Assembly: GCF_010730355.1 (NCBI RefSeq)
Contig: NZ_AP022576.1
Span: forward strand, 3,348,001-3,412,000
DNA: 64,000 bases
Origin: Mycobacterium florentinum
GTDB taxonomy: Bacteria > Actinomycetota > Actinomycetes > Mycobacteriales > Mycobacteriaceae
Reading direction: 5' to 3'
Every line of letters begins with the position of its first letter. Within the stretch, counting starts at the first letter, position 1. The position numbers and the translations under genes are program-made. Positions 1-8,279 of this stretch are shown here, piece after piece. The notes beneath the pieces are model-generated. The model was given only the letters and a program-made list of their open reading frames with translations, was not told the origin of the DNA and did no database searches.

Positions 1-99
1 GGTGCCGTGGTAACCGCGGGCGGCGAACAGCTTGGTGGCAACGGCCAGCAACTCCTCGCGGCGCGTCAACCCGTTACGGGTGATGCTGTCGGATGACAT
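1..99 (-). CDS. TetR-family regulator, N-terminal part only (cut by window edge)
   Basis: Only the first 33 residues are inside the window; the gene continues beyond the left edge. They read as a typical TetR helix 1 and turn, with the segment REELLAVATKLFAARGYHGT that precedes the DNA-recognition helices in this family. The start is an ATG after two short polar residues. By position and sequence this looks like the counterpart of M. tuberculosis Rv0158. It is divergent from the small-protein genes that follow, so it could control them. The ligand-binding domain is not visible, so nothing can be said about the effector. Confidence 0.8.
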   Translation of the reverse strand, partial: MSSDSITRNGLTRREELLAVATKLFAARGYHGT

Positions 100-224
100 C
101 TCTACTCACTATCGTCGCTGCCAACGGGGCGGCATGGGCTGCGCGCCGGGCCCGGTTAAGGCAAGGTACCAATCAACTGGTTGGACAGTTTAGAGGCATG
201 GACGCCTGTCGCACCGGCACGGAT

Positions 225-255
225 GCGACTAGACTCGATTATTCGAACTAGTCGC
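225..255. promoter_or_regulatory. Inverted repeat upstream of the first small-protein gene
   Basis: Perfect 8-base arms GCGACTAG and CTAGTCGC are separated by 15 bases, ending 18 bases before the ATG of the first 41-residue protein gene. The size and placement fit a regulator operator or a leader hairpin. Part of the right arm (GAACTAG followed by a CG-rich stretch) is echoed as GAAACTAG upstream of the second copy, but the full dyad is not repeated there. The binding protein is unknown; the flanking TetR gene is the obvious candidate. Confidence 0.45.
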
Positions 256-273
256 GAGTACAGAGGTGGGGCG

Positions 274-399
274 ATGGATCCGAGTCCGGACTACGACGGC
301 AGCGACGAAATCGAATTCTTCATGAAGTACCTGACCTGGGGCCTGCGCGGCGTTCAGGACGGAAACGGCTACCCGCCGCCCGCCTACCCGCCCGTCTGA
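274..399 (+). CDS. 41-residue conserved small protein, copy 1
   Basis: A 41-residue protein with an acidic N-terminus (MDPSPDYDGSDEIEFF), a short aromatic-hydrophobic stretch (FFMKYLTWGLRG) and a proline/tyrosine-rich tail (GYPPPAYPPV). It is supported as a real gene by a second copy 333 bases downstream that is 37/41 identical. The ATG is preceded by a purine-rich AGAGGTGGGG, a reasonable ribosome binding site. No cysteines, no cleavable signal peptide and no full transmembrane helix are visible. Its location suggests relation to the small gene annotated as Rv0157A in M. tuberculosis, but I recall only the position and approximate size of that gene. Function unknown; the amphipathic centre could lie on a membrane surface and the tail contains a PPxY-like motif. 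Confidence 0.72.
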   Translation: MDPSPDYDGSDEIEFFMKYLTWGLRGVQDGNGYPPPAYPPV

Positions 400-606
400 A
401 CAGACTTTTTCGCGTCCCGAACAAATTGCGGTGCCGCGCGCCGGCAGGCACCTGCGGGCCGACATCCGATTTCAGATTGTCTTTGTGCTGCACGGTAATT
501 GGGGCCCAGCCGCGCTTGCCCCGATAGCGCTCGCCGCCGTCCGCGACCGGGTGCTGTGGACCGCGGCCCGATGCCGCAGCGCGTCGCCGAAACTAGCGTG
601 GGCACG

Positions 607-732
607 ATGGACCCCAGTCCGGACTACGACGCCAGCGACGAAATCGAATTCTTCATGAAGTACCTGACCTGGGGCTTGCGCGGGGTCGAAAACGGCCAGG
701 GGTACCCGCCGCCCGCCTACCCTCCGGTCTAG
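607..732 (+). CDS. 41-residue conserved small protein, copy 2
   Basis: Tandem paralogue of the preceding small protein, the same 41-residue length, differing only at residues 9 (G to A), 28 (Q to E), 29 (D to N) and 31 (N to Q). The acidic head, the FFMKYLTWGLRG core and the GYPPPAYPPV tail are unchanged. The 207 bases between the copies are not obviously duplicated apart from a short GAAACTAG-like stretch before the start, so each copy may have its own promoter. It ends 18 bases before the convergent stop of the P450 gene. Function unknown. Confidence 0.72.
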   Translation: MDPSPDYDASDEIEFFMKYLTWGLRGVENGQGYPPPAYPPV

Positions 733-749
733 GCAAGCCTGCGCGCCGG

Positions 750-1979
750 TCAGCCGCCGTAGGCGACGTCGAGGCGTTTGACCCCGTTGATCCAGCCCGA
801 CCGCAGTCGTTGCGGCTCGGCGAGCTTGGTGATGTCGGGTATTTGCTCGGCGAGCTCATCGAAAATCAATTTGATCTCCATGCGGGCCAAATTGGCACCG
901 ATGCAGTAATGCGCCCCATTGCCGCCGAAACTCAGGTGCGGGTTGGGGTTGCGCAAGATGTCGAATTGAAACGGGTTGTCGAAGACTTCGTCGTCGAAGT
1001 TGGCCGAGCTGTAAAACAGCCCCACGCGCTGGCCTTCCCGGACGGTGACACCGCCCAGTTCGACGTCGGCGAGCGCGGTGCGCTGGAAGCAATGCACGGG
1101 GCTGGCCCAGCGAATGATCTCGTCGACCGCGGTGGCCGGCCGTTCGCGCTTGAACAGCTCCCATTGCTCGGGGTTGTCCAGAAACGCGTTCATCCCGTGC
1201 GTCATCGCGTTGCGGGTGGTTTCGTTGCCCGCCACGGCCAGCAGGATGACGAAGAAGGCGAACTCGACGTCGCCCAGCGCATCGCCATCGATGTCGGCCT
1301 GGATCAGGCGCGTGACGATGTCGTCGGCCGGACAGCGGCGCCGCTCGTCGGCCATGTTGTAGGCGTAGGCCATCAACTCGGCATTGGCGGTGGTGGGGTC
1401 GCTGTCGAAGTCGGGATCGTCGGTGTTCATGATCGCGTTGGTCCAGTCGAACAACTTCGCGCGATCCGCCTCCGGCACACCGATCAGATCGGCGATGGCC
1501 AGCAGGGGCAGCTTCATCGCGATGTCGTCGACGAAGTCGCCGTCTGCCTTCAGTGCGGCGGTGCGCACGATTTCGGCTGCCGCCGCGGCCAGCTTCTCCT
1601 CGAGCCCGCCGATCGCACGCGGGGTGAACAGCCGCGACACCAGCTTGCGCAACCGGGTGTGTTCGGGCGCGTCGTGGTTGATCAGCAACGCCTTGGTGAG
1701 CTCGAGCTGATCAGACGTGACCCCTTCGGGCATGCGCATGACCGCGCCCTGCCGGTTGGTCGACCAGAGTTCGTTGTTGCGTGAGATGGCTCCAACGTCC
1801 TCGTGACGGCTGATCACCCAGTAGCCGCCGTCGTTGAAGATCGACTCGGGCTGGGCGTTCCACCAGACCGGCGCGGTGCGGCGCAGCTCGGCGAATTGGG
1901 TGACCGGAAGGCCCGCCAGCAATACGTCGGGGTCGGTGAAATCGAAATTCTCTCCGAACGGACACGTCGTCATTGTCAT
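750..1979 (-). CDS. Cytochrome P450, CYP125 family paralogue
   Basis: A 409-residue cytochrome P450. The I-helix oxygen-activation motif AGNETTRN, the EIIRW ExxR region and the haem-ligand loop FGGNGAHYCIGANLAR are all present. The N-terminal FDFTDPDVLLAGLPVTQFAE and the C-terminal RLRSGWINGVK closely follow M. tuberculosis CYP125A1, which hydroxylates the terminal side-chain carbon of cholesterol and cholestenone. This copy lies outside the cholesterol cluster and so is probably a second CYP125 acting on sterols or other branched lipids; that is inference. The ATG chosen follows AAAGGAGACGAC; an ATG two codons later is also possible. It is divergent from a TetR gene with an inverted repeat between them. 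Confidence 0.88.
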   Translation of the reverse strand: MTMTTCPFGENFDFTDPDVLLAGLPVTQFAELRRTAPVWWNAQPESIFNDGGYWVISRHEDVGAISRNNELWSTNRQGAVMRMPEGVTSDQLELTKALLINHDAPEHTRLRKLVSRLFTPRAIGGLEEKLAAAAAEIVRTAALKADGDFVDDIAMKLPLLAIADLIGVPEADRAKLFDWTNAIMNTDDPDFDSDPTTANAELMAYAYNMADERRRCPADDIVTRLIQADIDGDALGDVEFAFFVILLAVAGNETTRNAMTHGMNAFLDNPEQWELFKRERPATAVDEIIRWASPVHCFQRTALADVELGGVTVREGQRVGLFYSSANFDDEVFDNPFQFDILRNPNPHLSFGGNGAHYCIGANLARMEIKLIFDELAEQIPDITKLAEPQRLRSGWINGVKRLDVAYGG

Positions 1980-2005
1980 GTCGTCTCCTTTGACCGTGAC
2001 GTCGA

Positions 2006-2032
2006 TCATACATCGAACTAAAAGACGTATGA
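2006..2032. promoter_or_regulatory. Candidate TetR operator between P450 and TetR genes
   Basis: Inverted repeat with 6-base arms TCATAC and GTATGA around 15 bases, placed in the divergent promoter region of the CYP125-family gene and the adjacent TetR gene. Its location fits joint control of both genes by the TetR product. The arms are short, so this is suggestive only. Confidence 0.4.
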
Positions 2033-2067
2033 CCTGTCGTTCGGGGTGCGTCGGATATCGTCGCGAT

Positions 2068-2667
2068 GTGCGGACCCGGGGATGGGGCGGCAGCGTGCCG
2101 GCCAGCGACGAGGAGGCGGTGGCCCGCATCCTGTCGGCCGCTCGCCAGACCATCGACGAGCGCGGTGACCAGATCACGCTGGCGGACGTCGCACGCACGC
2201 TGAACGTGACCCGGCAGACGATCTATCACTACTTCGCCTCGACCGACGAGCTGCTGCAGGCGACCGCGCTCGGCGCGACCGCCGATTTCATGGATCACCT
2301 GGCTACGGCGCTGCACGGGCTGACCGATCCGGCCGCCGCGCTGATCGAGGGCATCTGCCTGACCCTGGAGCGCTTGCCGAAAGATCCCTACATCGGCCTG
2401 TTGCTGCGGACGTCGCGCACCGCGGCGTTCGCCGAACAGGTCACCGTCACCAACGAGACCGCCCGCGTGCTGGGACGGTCGATTTTGGAGCGGCTCGACG
2501 TCGACTGGTCGCCGTTCACCCCTGCCGCAGTCGACGACATCCTGCAGATCGTGTTGCGTACGTTGCAGTCGTTCATCATGTCGCCGCCGGCGGGCGGGGT
2601 GGCCGAATTGCGTCGGCTGCTCGCCGTGTGGGTCGGCCCCGTCGTCGCGGCGCTACCGCGGGCTTAG
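2068..2667 (+). CDS. TetR/AcrR-family transcriptional regulator
   Basis: About 199 residues with an N-terminal TetR helix-turn-helix: ARILSAARQTIDERG, then LADVARTLNVTRQTIYHYF, the recognition helix ending in the usual YHYF. The rest is a helical effector domain of unknown specificity. Two GTG starts are possible; the first is used here, and one nine codons later begins VPASDEEAV. It is divergent from the CYP125-family P450, so that gene is its likeliest target. Its stop codon overlaps the stop of pntB, which runs the other way. The H37Rv equivalent region has no TetR at this exact place and strand, so this gene and the P450 look like an insertion. Confidence 0.85.
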   Translation: MRTRGWGGSVPASDEEAVARILSAARQTIDERGDQITLADVARTLNVTRQTIYHYFASTDELLQATALGATADFMDHLATALHGLTDPAAALIEGICLTLERLPKDPYIGLLLRTSRTAAFAEQVTVTNETARVLGRSILERLDVDWSPFTPAAVDDILQIVLRTLQSFIMSPPAGGVAELRRLLAVWVGPVVAALPRA

Positions 2668-4088
2668 AGGGCTTTGAGCTCCTCGGCGACTGCGGTCACC
2701 GACTTCTTGGCGTCGCCGAACAGCATGCTGGTGCCCTCGCCATAGAACAGCGGGTTGTCGATGCCGGCGAACCCGGAGTTCATCGACCGCTTGAGTACGA
2801 TCACCGATTTGGCCTTGTCCACGTTGAGAATTGGCATGCCGTAGATCGGGCTCGAGGCGTCGTTGCGGGCGGCCGGGTTGGTGACGTCGTTGGCGCCGAT
2901 GACGATCGCGACGTCGGTGCGCGAGAACTCGTCGTTGATGTCGTCCATGTCCTTCATGGCGTCGTAGTCGACCTCGGCCTCGGCCAGTAGCACGTTCATG
3001 TGGCCGGGCATCCGGCCGGCGACGGGGTGGATCGCGTACTTCACCGTCACGCCCTTGTTCTCCAGCAGCGACGCCATGTCCTTGACGGCGTGCTGGGCCT
3101 GCGCCACGGCCAGGCCGTAGCCGGGGACCACGATCACCTGGTTGGCGTAGACCATCTGGATCGCGGCGTCGGCGGCCGAGGTCGCCTTCACCGTCTTGTC
3201 GCCGCCGCCGTCGCCGCTGGGGGCCACGCCGCCGCCCCCGAAGCCGCCGGCGACGATCGCGGGGATGGAGCGGTTCATCGCCTTGGCCATCAGGTTGGTC
3301 AGGATCGAACCGGACGCGCCGACGATCATGCCCGCGACGATCATCGCGGTGTTGTTCAGCGCCAAACCTGCTGCGGCAGCGGACAATCCGGTCATCGCGT
3401 TGAGCAGTGAGATGACCACCGGCATGTCGGCCCCACCGATGGGCAGCACCACCATCAGGCCGAGCACACCGGCCGCGGCCAGCAGGCCGATCATCCACCA
3501 CAGCGATGCCCCGCCGGTGCCGGGATGCGCGTGCAGGCCGACCATGACCGCCGACGCGATCGCCCCGATCAGCAGCAGCAGGTTGATCGGCTGCTGGGCC
3601 TTGCCGAATCCGATCGGCTTGCCGTCGATGATCTCCTGCAGCTTGCCGAACGCGATGATCGATCCCCAGAACGAGATCGAGCCGATGATCGCGGCGAACA
3701 GCGAGGCCACCACGATGTGCACGGTCGGCGATTCGCCGTGCTGGAAGACCGAAAAGCCCTTGGTGTCAATGAATTCCGCCAGCGCGATCAGCGCAACCGT
3801 GCCACCGCCCACGCCGTTGAAGAACGCCACCAGCTGCGGCATGGCGGTCATCTTGGTCATCCGCGCCGGGGGAACACCCAGCGCAACGCCCACCACCAGA
3901 CCGGCGATGATCAGCACCCACGACTCGGTGTGCCGGATCTTGACCAGCGTCGCCCCCACCGCCAGGGCCATACCCACCGCGGCGATCAGGTTGCCGCGCA
4001 CCGCGGTCTTGGGACCGGTCAGGCCCATCAGGCCGTAGATGAAGAGCGCGAAAGAAATGATGTAGAGGATCGTGACCAGATAGTTCAT
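2664..4088 (-). CDS. pntB: NAD(P) transhydrogenase subunit beta
   Basis: A 474-residue subunit of the proton-translocating nicotinamide nucleotide transhydrogenase, which uses the proton gradient to drive hydride transfer from NADH to NADP+. The N-terminal two thirds are a run of hydrophobic helices starting MNYLVTILYIISFALFIYG. The C-terminal domain III carries the NADP-binding stretch VVPGYGLAVAQAQHAV near residue 320 and GANDVTNPAA near residue 400. The start ATG overlaps the stop of pntAb by four bases, indicating translational coupling. It is the last gene of the pntAa-pntAb-pntB operon and ends against the convergent TetR gene. Confidence 0.97.
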   Translation of the reverse strand: MNYLVTILYIISFALFIYGLMGLTGPKTAVRGNLIAAVGMALAVGATLVKIRHTESWVLIIAGLVVGVALGVPPARMTKMTAMPQLVAFFNGVGGGTVALIALAEFIDTKGFSVFQHGESPTVHIVVASLFAAIIGSISFWGSIIAFGKLQEIIDGKPIGFGKAQQPINLLLLIGAIASAVMVGLHAHPGTGGASLWWMIGLLAAAGVLGLMVVLPIGGADMPVVISLLNAMTGLSAAAAGLALNNTAMIVAGMIVGASGSILTNLMAKAMNRSIPAIVAGGFGGGGVAPSGDGGGDKTVKATSAADAAIQMVYANQVIVVPGYGLAVAQAQHAVKDMASLLENKGVTVKYAIHPVAGRMPGHMNVLLAEAEVDYDAMKDMDDINDEFSRTDVAIVIGANDVTNPAARNDASSPIYGMPILNVDKAKSVIVLKRSMNSGFAGIDNPLFYGEGTSMLFGDAKKSVTAVAEELKAL

Positions 4089-4411
4089 TTCGCGGCCGGC
4101 TCCTCGCTCTTGGCGGGCGCCGACTTCTTGCCCTTGAACATGCCCAGCATCCGGTCGGTGACGATGAAACCACCGATCACGTTCAGGGTTCCGAACACCA
4201 CCGCGACGAACAGGATGATCTGCACCGCCAGCGACGGATGCTCGACCTCCCCGAACACCACCAGAGCACCCAGCACCACGATGCCGTGGATCGCGTTGGT
4301 GCCCGACATCAGCGGCGTGTGCAGCGTGTTGGGCACCTTGGAGATCACCGCGAACCCGACGAATCCGGACAGCACCAGAATCGCGAGGTTCTCTAACAGC
4401 TCGTCGTACAT
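4085..4411 (-). CDS. pntAb: NAD(P) transhydrogenase subunit alpha part 2 (membrane part)
   Basis: A 108-residue protein with three predicted transmembrane helices (around ILVLSGFVGFAVI, IHGIVVLGALVVF and ILFVAVVFGTLNVIGGF) and a charged lysine-rich C-terminal tail. It is the membrane portion of the alpha subunit, encoded separately from the NAD-binding part as in other three-subunit bacterial transhydrogenases. It starts immediately after the pntAa stop codon and overlaps pntB by four bases, so the three subunits should be translated together. Confidence 0.95.
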   Translation of the reverse strand: MYDELLENLAILVLSGFVGFAVISKVPNTLHTPLMSGTNAIHGIVVLGALVVFGEVEHPSLAVQIILFVAVVFGTLNVIGGFIVTDRMLGMFKGKKSAPAKSEEPAAK

Positions 4412-5503
4412 CTAGGAGTCCTCTCCGCGCGTCACACACGATGCCGCGATGATTTCGTCGTCGAAGTCCGGGGCCAGCTTCCCGTCGGTGACCAACAGCT
4501 CCAGCAGCGCGGTGATGTTCTTGCTGTACAGCTCGCTGGCGTGCTCGGGCATCGTCGCCGGCAGGTTCAGCGGCGAGGCGATGGTGACGTCGTGGCGGAC
4601 GACCGTGCGCCCGGGCTCGGTCAGCTCGCAGTTGCCGCCGGTCTCCCCGGCCAGGTCGACCACCACGCTGCCGGGCTTCATCGCTTCCACCGCGGCGGCG
4701 GTGACCAGACGCGGCGCGGGCCGGCCCGGCACCAGCGCCGTGGTGATCACGACGTCGAATCCGCTGATGGCCTTCTCCAAGGCCTGCTGCTGCTGTTCGC
4801 GTTCCTCGTCGGTCAGCTCGCGGGCATACCCGCCCTCACCGGCCGCATCGATCCCGACGTCGAGCCACTGCGCGCCGACCGAACGCACCTGGTCGGCCAC
4901 CTCCGGGCGGACGTCGTAACCGGTGGTGCGCCCGCCGAGCCGCTTGGCCGTCGCCAGCGCCTGCAGTCCGGCCACGCCCACCCCGAGCACCAGCACCGTG
5001 GCCGGCTTCACCGTGCCCGCCGCCGTGGTCAGCATCGGGAAGAACCGCGTCGACTCCGACGCCGCCAACAGCACCGCCTTGTAGCCGGAGACGTTGCCCT
5101 GCGACGACAAGGCGTCCATCGCCTGCGCCCGCGAGATCCGCGGGATGGCCTCCAGCGCGAACGCCTGCACACCGGCCGCCTTGAGCGCGCCGATCGAATT
5201 CTCGGCATTGCGCGGCGCCAGGAAACCGATCAGCGTCTGACCGCTGCGCAGCTTGCCCACCTCGTCGGCGGTCGGCGGCGCGACCTTGACCACGACATCG
5301 GCGGCCCAAGCGTCCCCGATCGTGGCGCCGGCCTCAATGTAGAGCTCGTCGGGAAGCAACGCCCGCGCCCCCGCACCGGCCTCGACCACGACCGCCACAC
5401 CGCTGCTTACCAGGGAAGCGACCGCCTTCGGTACCAACGCGACGCGGCGCTCATCGGCCCCGGACTCAGCAACTACTCCGATCGTCGTCTGCGCATCTGT
5501 CAT
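4412..5503 (-). CDS. pntAa: NAD(P) transhydrogenase subunit alpha part 1 (NAD-binding)
   Basis: A 363-residue soluble domain I of the transhydrogenase. It shows the alanine dehydrogenase/PntA N-terminal fold (ERRVALVPKAVASLV) and a Rossmann NAD-binding loop VLVLGVGVAGLQA near residue 170. An ATG beginning MTDAQTTIGVVAES is taken as the start; a GTG five codons upstream lies very close to an AAGGAAA and is an alternative. First gene of the pnt operon. It pairs with PntB domain III across the membrane to exchange hydride between NADH and NADP+. Confidence 0.95.
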   Translation of the reverse strand: MTDAQTTIGVVAESGADERRVALVPKAVASLVSSGVAVVVEAGAGARALLPDELYIEAGATIGDAWAADVVVKVAPPTADEVGKLRSGQTLIGFLAPRNAENSIGALKAAGVQAFALEAIPRISRAQAMDALSSQGNVSGYKAVLLAASESTRFFPMLTTAAGTVKPATVLVLGVGVAGLQALATAKRLGGRTTGYDVRPEVADQVRSVGAQWLDVGIDAAGEGGYARELTDEEREQQQQALEKAISGFDVVITTALVPGRPAPRLVTAAAVEAMKPGSVVVDLAGETGGNCELTEPGRTVVRHDVTIASPLNLPATMPEHASELYSKNITALLELLVTDGKLAPDFDDEIIAASCVTRGEDS

Positions 5504-5576
5504 GGCGCGTACATCCACTTTCCTTAGCTCAGCTGCCTTATTGCGAACTCCGCTGGATTGAACACCCTAGCGGCCA

Positions 5577-6047
5577 CTACCAAAGCGGTATGTCTTGGCC
5601 GTGTTCGGACGCCGGCCGGGGCCCGAAGTAGCGCCTTTCTGATGCGTCGATCCGTATGTCGTTGATGCTGGCCTCGCGGCGCGCCATCAATCCGGACGGC
5701 GAGAATTCCCAGAGTTCGTTGCCGTAGCTGCGGTACCACTGGCCGGTGTCGTCGTGGCACTCGTACTGAAACCGCACGGCGATTCGGTTGTCGTGAAAGT
5801 CCCACAGCACCTTGCGCAAGGCATAGTCGAGTTCGCGCTGCCACTTGCGGGTGAGGAAAGCCACGATCTCGGCCCGGCCGACGACGTGTTCGCCGCGGTT
5901 TCGCCACTGCGAGTCGGGCGTATAGGCGAGGCTGACTTTTTCGGGATCGCAGGTGTTCCAGGCGTCCTCTGCGGCCTGGACCTTCTGCAGCGCTGTCTCG
6001 AGGGTGAACGGGGGGAACGGGGGACGGGATTCGGGGGCGTCGCTCAT
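5577..6047 (-). CDS. NTF2-like protein, DUF1348 (SnoaL-fold)
   Basis: A 156-residue protein of the DUF1348 family, within the nuclear transport factor 2 / SnoaL fold. Typical features are the N-terminal helix [37 protein letters not shown] and the strands [11 protein letters not shown] and [18 protein letters not shown]. Family members are small cupped proteins with no agreed reaction. The chosen ATG gives [10 protein letters not shown]; longer forms upstream read low-complexity sequence. It lies between pntAa and fadE2, where H37Rv has no gene that I recall. Confidence 0.85.
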   Translation of the reverse strand: MSDAPESRPPFPPFTLETALQKVQAAEDAWNTCDPEKVSLAYTPDSQWRNRGEHVVGRAEIVAFLTRKWQRELDYALRKVLWDFHDNRIAVRFQYECHDDTGQWYRSYGNELWEFSPSGLMARREASINDIRIDASERRYFGPRPASEHGQDIPLW

Positions 6048-6083
6048 GAGTCCATCGTGCTCTACTCGAGCGCCTGCACTTCG

Positions 6084-6142
6084 CCGAGACTGAAACCTGG
6101 CACACCCGCGGCGGCGTGTCTTCGGCGTGGTTTCAGTGTCGC
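6084..6142 (-). repeat. Dispersed hairpin element, copy A
   Basis: Read on the minus strand, CGCGAC is followed by ACTGAAACC and, 31 bases later, GGTTTCAGT then CTCG: 9-base arms that pair perfectly. The loop contains CGAAGACACGCCG. Copy B near position 38240 has the same flanks and loop core but ACTTAAACC/GGTTTAAGT arms, a compensatory G-C to T-A change. It lies in the divergent region between the DUF1348 gene and fadE2, so it is not simply a terminator. Confidence 0.6.
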
Positions 6143-6213
6143 GTCGGTGGCGTGGAAGCGAAGCGTTTGTCCCGCGAGCGCCACCCTTACCCACGTGTCC
6201 TATCGTGGCGGTC

Positions 6214-7446
6214 ATGGACTTCGCGATGTCGGCTAAGGCCTCCGACTACCACAAGCGGTTGTCCGACTTCATGACTGAGTATGTCTTTCCGGCTGAGGCC
6301 GCCTACGACAACTACCGCCACGAGGCCGGCCCCGACGACCACACCGTTCCCCCCGTCATCGAGGAACTCAAAACCAAGGCCAAAGCGCAGGGCCTGTGGA
6401 ACCTGTTCCTGCCGGCCGAGTCCGGGTTGACCAACCTGGAATACGCCCCGCTGGCGGAGCTGACCGGTTGGAGCCTCGAGCTCGCACCCGAGGCGGTCAA
6501 CTGCGCGGCGCCCGACACCGGGAACATGGAGACCCTGCACCTGTTCGCCACCGAGGAACAGCGCAAGCAGTGGCTGGAACCCCTGCTGGCCGGCGAGATC
6601 CGCAGCGCCTTCTCGATGACCGAGCCCGCGGTCGCCAGCAGCGACGCCCGCAACATCCAGACCGCCATCGTGCGCGACGGCGCCGACTACGTCATCAACG
6701 GCCGCAAGTGGTGGACCTCCGGCGCGTCGGACCCGCGCTGCAAGATCCTGATCGTGATGGGCCGCACCAACCCCGACGCGGCCAGCCACCAGCAGCAGTC
6801 GATGGTCCTGGTGCCGATGGACACCCCGGGCGTCAAGGTGCTCCGCTCGACGCCCGTTTTCGGCTGGCAGGACCAGCATGGGCACTGCGAAATCGTTTAT
6901 GACAACGTCCGTGTTCCGGTGACCAACCTGCTCGGCGAGGAGGGCGGCGGCTTCGCGATCGCCCAGGCCCGGCTCGGGCCGGGCCGCATCCACCACTGCA
7001 TGCGCGCGCTCGGCGGGGCCGAACGCGCCCTGGCCCTGATGGTGCACCGCGCCAACAACCGGATCGCGTTCGGCCGCCCGCTGGCCGATCAGGGTCTGGT
7101 CCAGCAGGCAATTGCCCAGTCCCGCAACGAAATCGACCAGGCCAGGCTGCTCTGCGAGAAGGCGGCATGGACCATCGACCAGCACGGCAACAAGGCCGCC
7201 CATCTGCTGGTCTCGCAGATCAAGGCGGTGGCACCGCGAGTGGCCTGCGACGTCATCGACCGCGCCATCCAGGTACACGGGGCGGCCGGCGTCAGCGACG
7301 ACACGGTGCTCGCCCGGCTCTACGGCTGGCATCGCGCCATGCGGATCTTCGACGGACCCGACGAGGTGCACATGCGCACGATCGCGCGCTCCGAACTCGG
7401 CCGGGAACAATCGACCTTCGCGGCCGCGGTGACCCCACATGACTAA
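6214..7446 (+). CDS. fadE2: Acyl-CoA dehydrogenase FadE2
   Basis: A 410-residue flavin acyl-CoA dehydrogenase of the ACAD10/11-like type, catalysing alpha,beta-dehydrogenation of an acyl-CoA. Visible family signatures are the FAD-contact motif [14 protein letters not shown] near residue 135, the middle beta domain with GRKWWTSGA, and the C-terminal helices with [34 protein letters not shown]. The ATG giving [12 protein letters not shown] matches the start I recall for H37Rv FadE2 (Rv0154c). The last eight bases overlap the start of ptbB, so the two are co-transcribed and probably translationally coupled. The natural substrate is not known. Confidence 0.93.
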   Translation: MDFAMSAKASDYHKRLSDFMTEYVFPAEAAYDNYRHEAGPDDHTVPPVIEELKTKAKAQGLWNLFLPAESGLTNLEYAPLAELTGWSLELAPEAVNCAAPDTGNMETLHLFATEEQRKQWLEPLLAGEIRSAFSMTEPAVASSDARNIQTAIVRDGADYVINGRKWWTSGASDPRCKILIVMGRTNPDAASHQQQSMVLVPMDTPGVKVLRSTPVFGWQDQHGHCEIVYDNVRVPVTNLLGEEGGGFAIAQARLGPGRIHHCMRALGGAERALALMVHRANNRIAFGRPLADQGLVQQAIAQSRNEIDQARLLCEKAAWTIDQHGNKAAHLLVSQIKAVAPRVACDVIDRAIQVHGAAGVSDDTVLARLYGWHRAMRIFDGPDEVHMRTIARSELGREQSTFAAAVTPHD

Positions 7447-8263
7447 TGCCCTGCGAGAACTGTCGGGGGGCTGGAACTTTCGCGATGTCGCCGACGGCAC
7501 GCCCGCGCTTCGGCCCGGTCGGCTGTTCCGGTCCGGTGAGCTGAGCCGGCTCGACGACGACGGCCGCGCCACGCTGCGTGAGCTGGGCATCACTGATGTC
7601 GTCGACCTGCGGGCGAACCGCGAAGTCGCCCGCCGCGGGCCGGGCTTGGTTCCCGACGGCATCGAGATCCATCTGATGCCGTTCCCCGACCTTGGCGATG
7701 AGGCGCCGAATGACGACGCGGCGCCGCACGAAACCGCGTTTCGGCGGCTGTTCGAGGGCGACCCAGATCAATCCGACGAGGAAGTCAACCAAGCCGCCAT
7801 CCGGCACATGACCGGCGAGTACCACGAATTCCCGTCCCGCAACGGGGCGCAACGCGCTGTGCAGCAAGTCTTTTCGTTGCTTGGAGACGGACGCCCGGTG
7901 CTCACCCACTGCTTCGCGGGCAAGGACCGCACCGGCTTCGTGATCGCCACGGTGCTGGAATCGATCGGCATCGATCGCGACACCATCGTCGCGGACTACC
8001 TGCGCAGCAACGCCGCGGTACCGGTGCTGCGCGACCACATCTACGAGATGATCCAGCAGCGCTCCGACGTCGAACTGACCCCGGAGGTCGTCACGTTCAC
8101 CAAGGCGCGGCTGGCCGACGGTGTCCTGGGCGTGCGCCCCGAGTACCTGGACGCCGCGCGTCGGGCGATCGACGAGAAGTACGGCTCGCTGGACGCCTAC
8201 CTGCGCGACGCGGGCGTCACGCAGGCGGATGTGGACCGCCTGCGCACCGAACTGCTCGCCTAA
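7439..8263 (+). CDS. ptbB: Protein tyrosine / phosphoinositide phosphatase PtbB (MptpB)
   Basis: A 274-residue phosphatase with the P-loop signature HCFAGKDRTG (CX5R; nucleophile Cys158, Arg164), close in length and site position to M. tuberculosis MptpB. That enzyme is secreted, has triple specificity for phosphotyrosine, phosphoserine/threonine and phosphoinositides, and helps survival in macrophages. The N-terminal GGWNFRDVADGTPALRPGRLFRS is the typical opening of this family. No classical signal peptide is seen, as for MptpB. The start codon lies inside the end of fadE2, an arrangement also present in H37Rv (Rv0154c-Rv0153c). Confidence 0.94.
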   Translation: MTNALRELSGGWNFRDVADGTPALRPGRLFRSGELSRLDDDGRATLRELGITDVVDLRANREVARRGPGLVPDGIEIHLMPFPDLGDEAPNDDAAPHETAFRRLFEGDPDQSDEEVNQAAIRHMTGEYHEFPSRNGAQRAVQQVFSLLGDGRPVLTHCFAGKDRTGFVIATVLESIGIDRDTIVADYLRSNAAVPVLRDHIYEMIQQRSDVELTPEVVTFTKARLADGVLGVRPEYLDAARRAIDEKYGSLDAYLRDAGVTQADVDRLRTELLA

Positions 8264-8279
8264 CCCGCCAGGGCCTCGA

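Noticed and set aside
810..1784. Long plus-strand open frame opposite the CYP125-family gene.
   Set aside because: Antisense artefact of GC-rich coding sequence; no recognisable motifs, and the minus-strand P450 is unambiguous.
274..1979. A P450-modified RiPP system: two small precursor-like peptides with Tyr-rich tails next to a P450.
   Set aside because: The P450 is clearly of the sterol-oxidising CYP125 family, is convergent rather than co-transcribed with the peptides, and no transporter or protease accompanies them. The peptide tail is fully conserved rather than showing a leader/core pattern.
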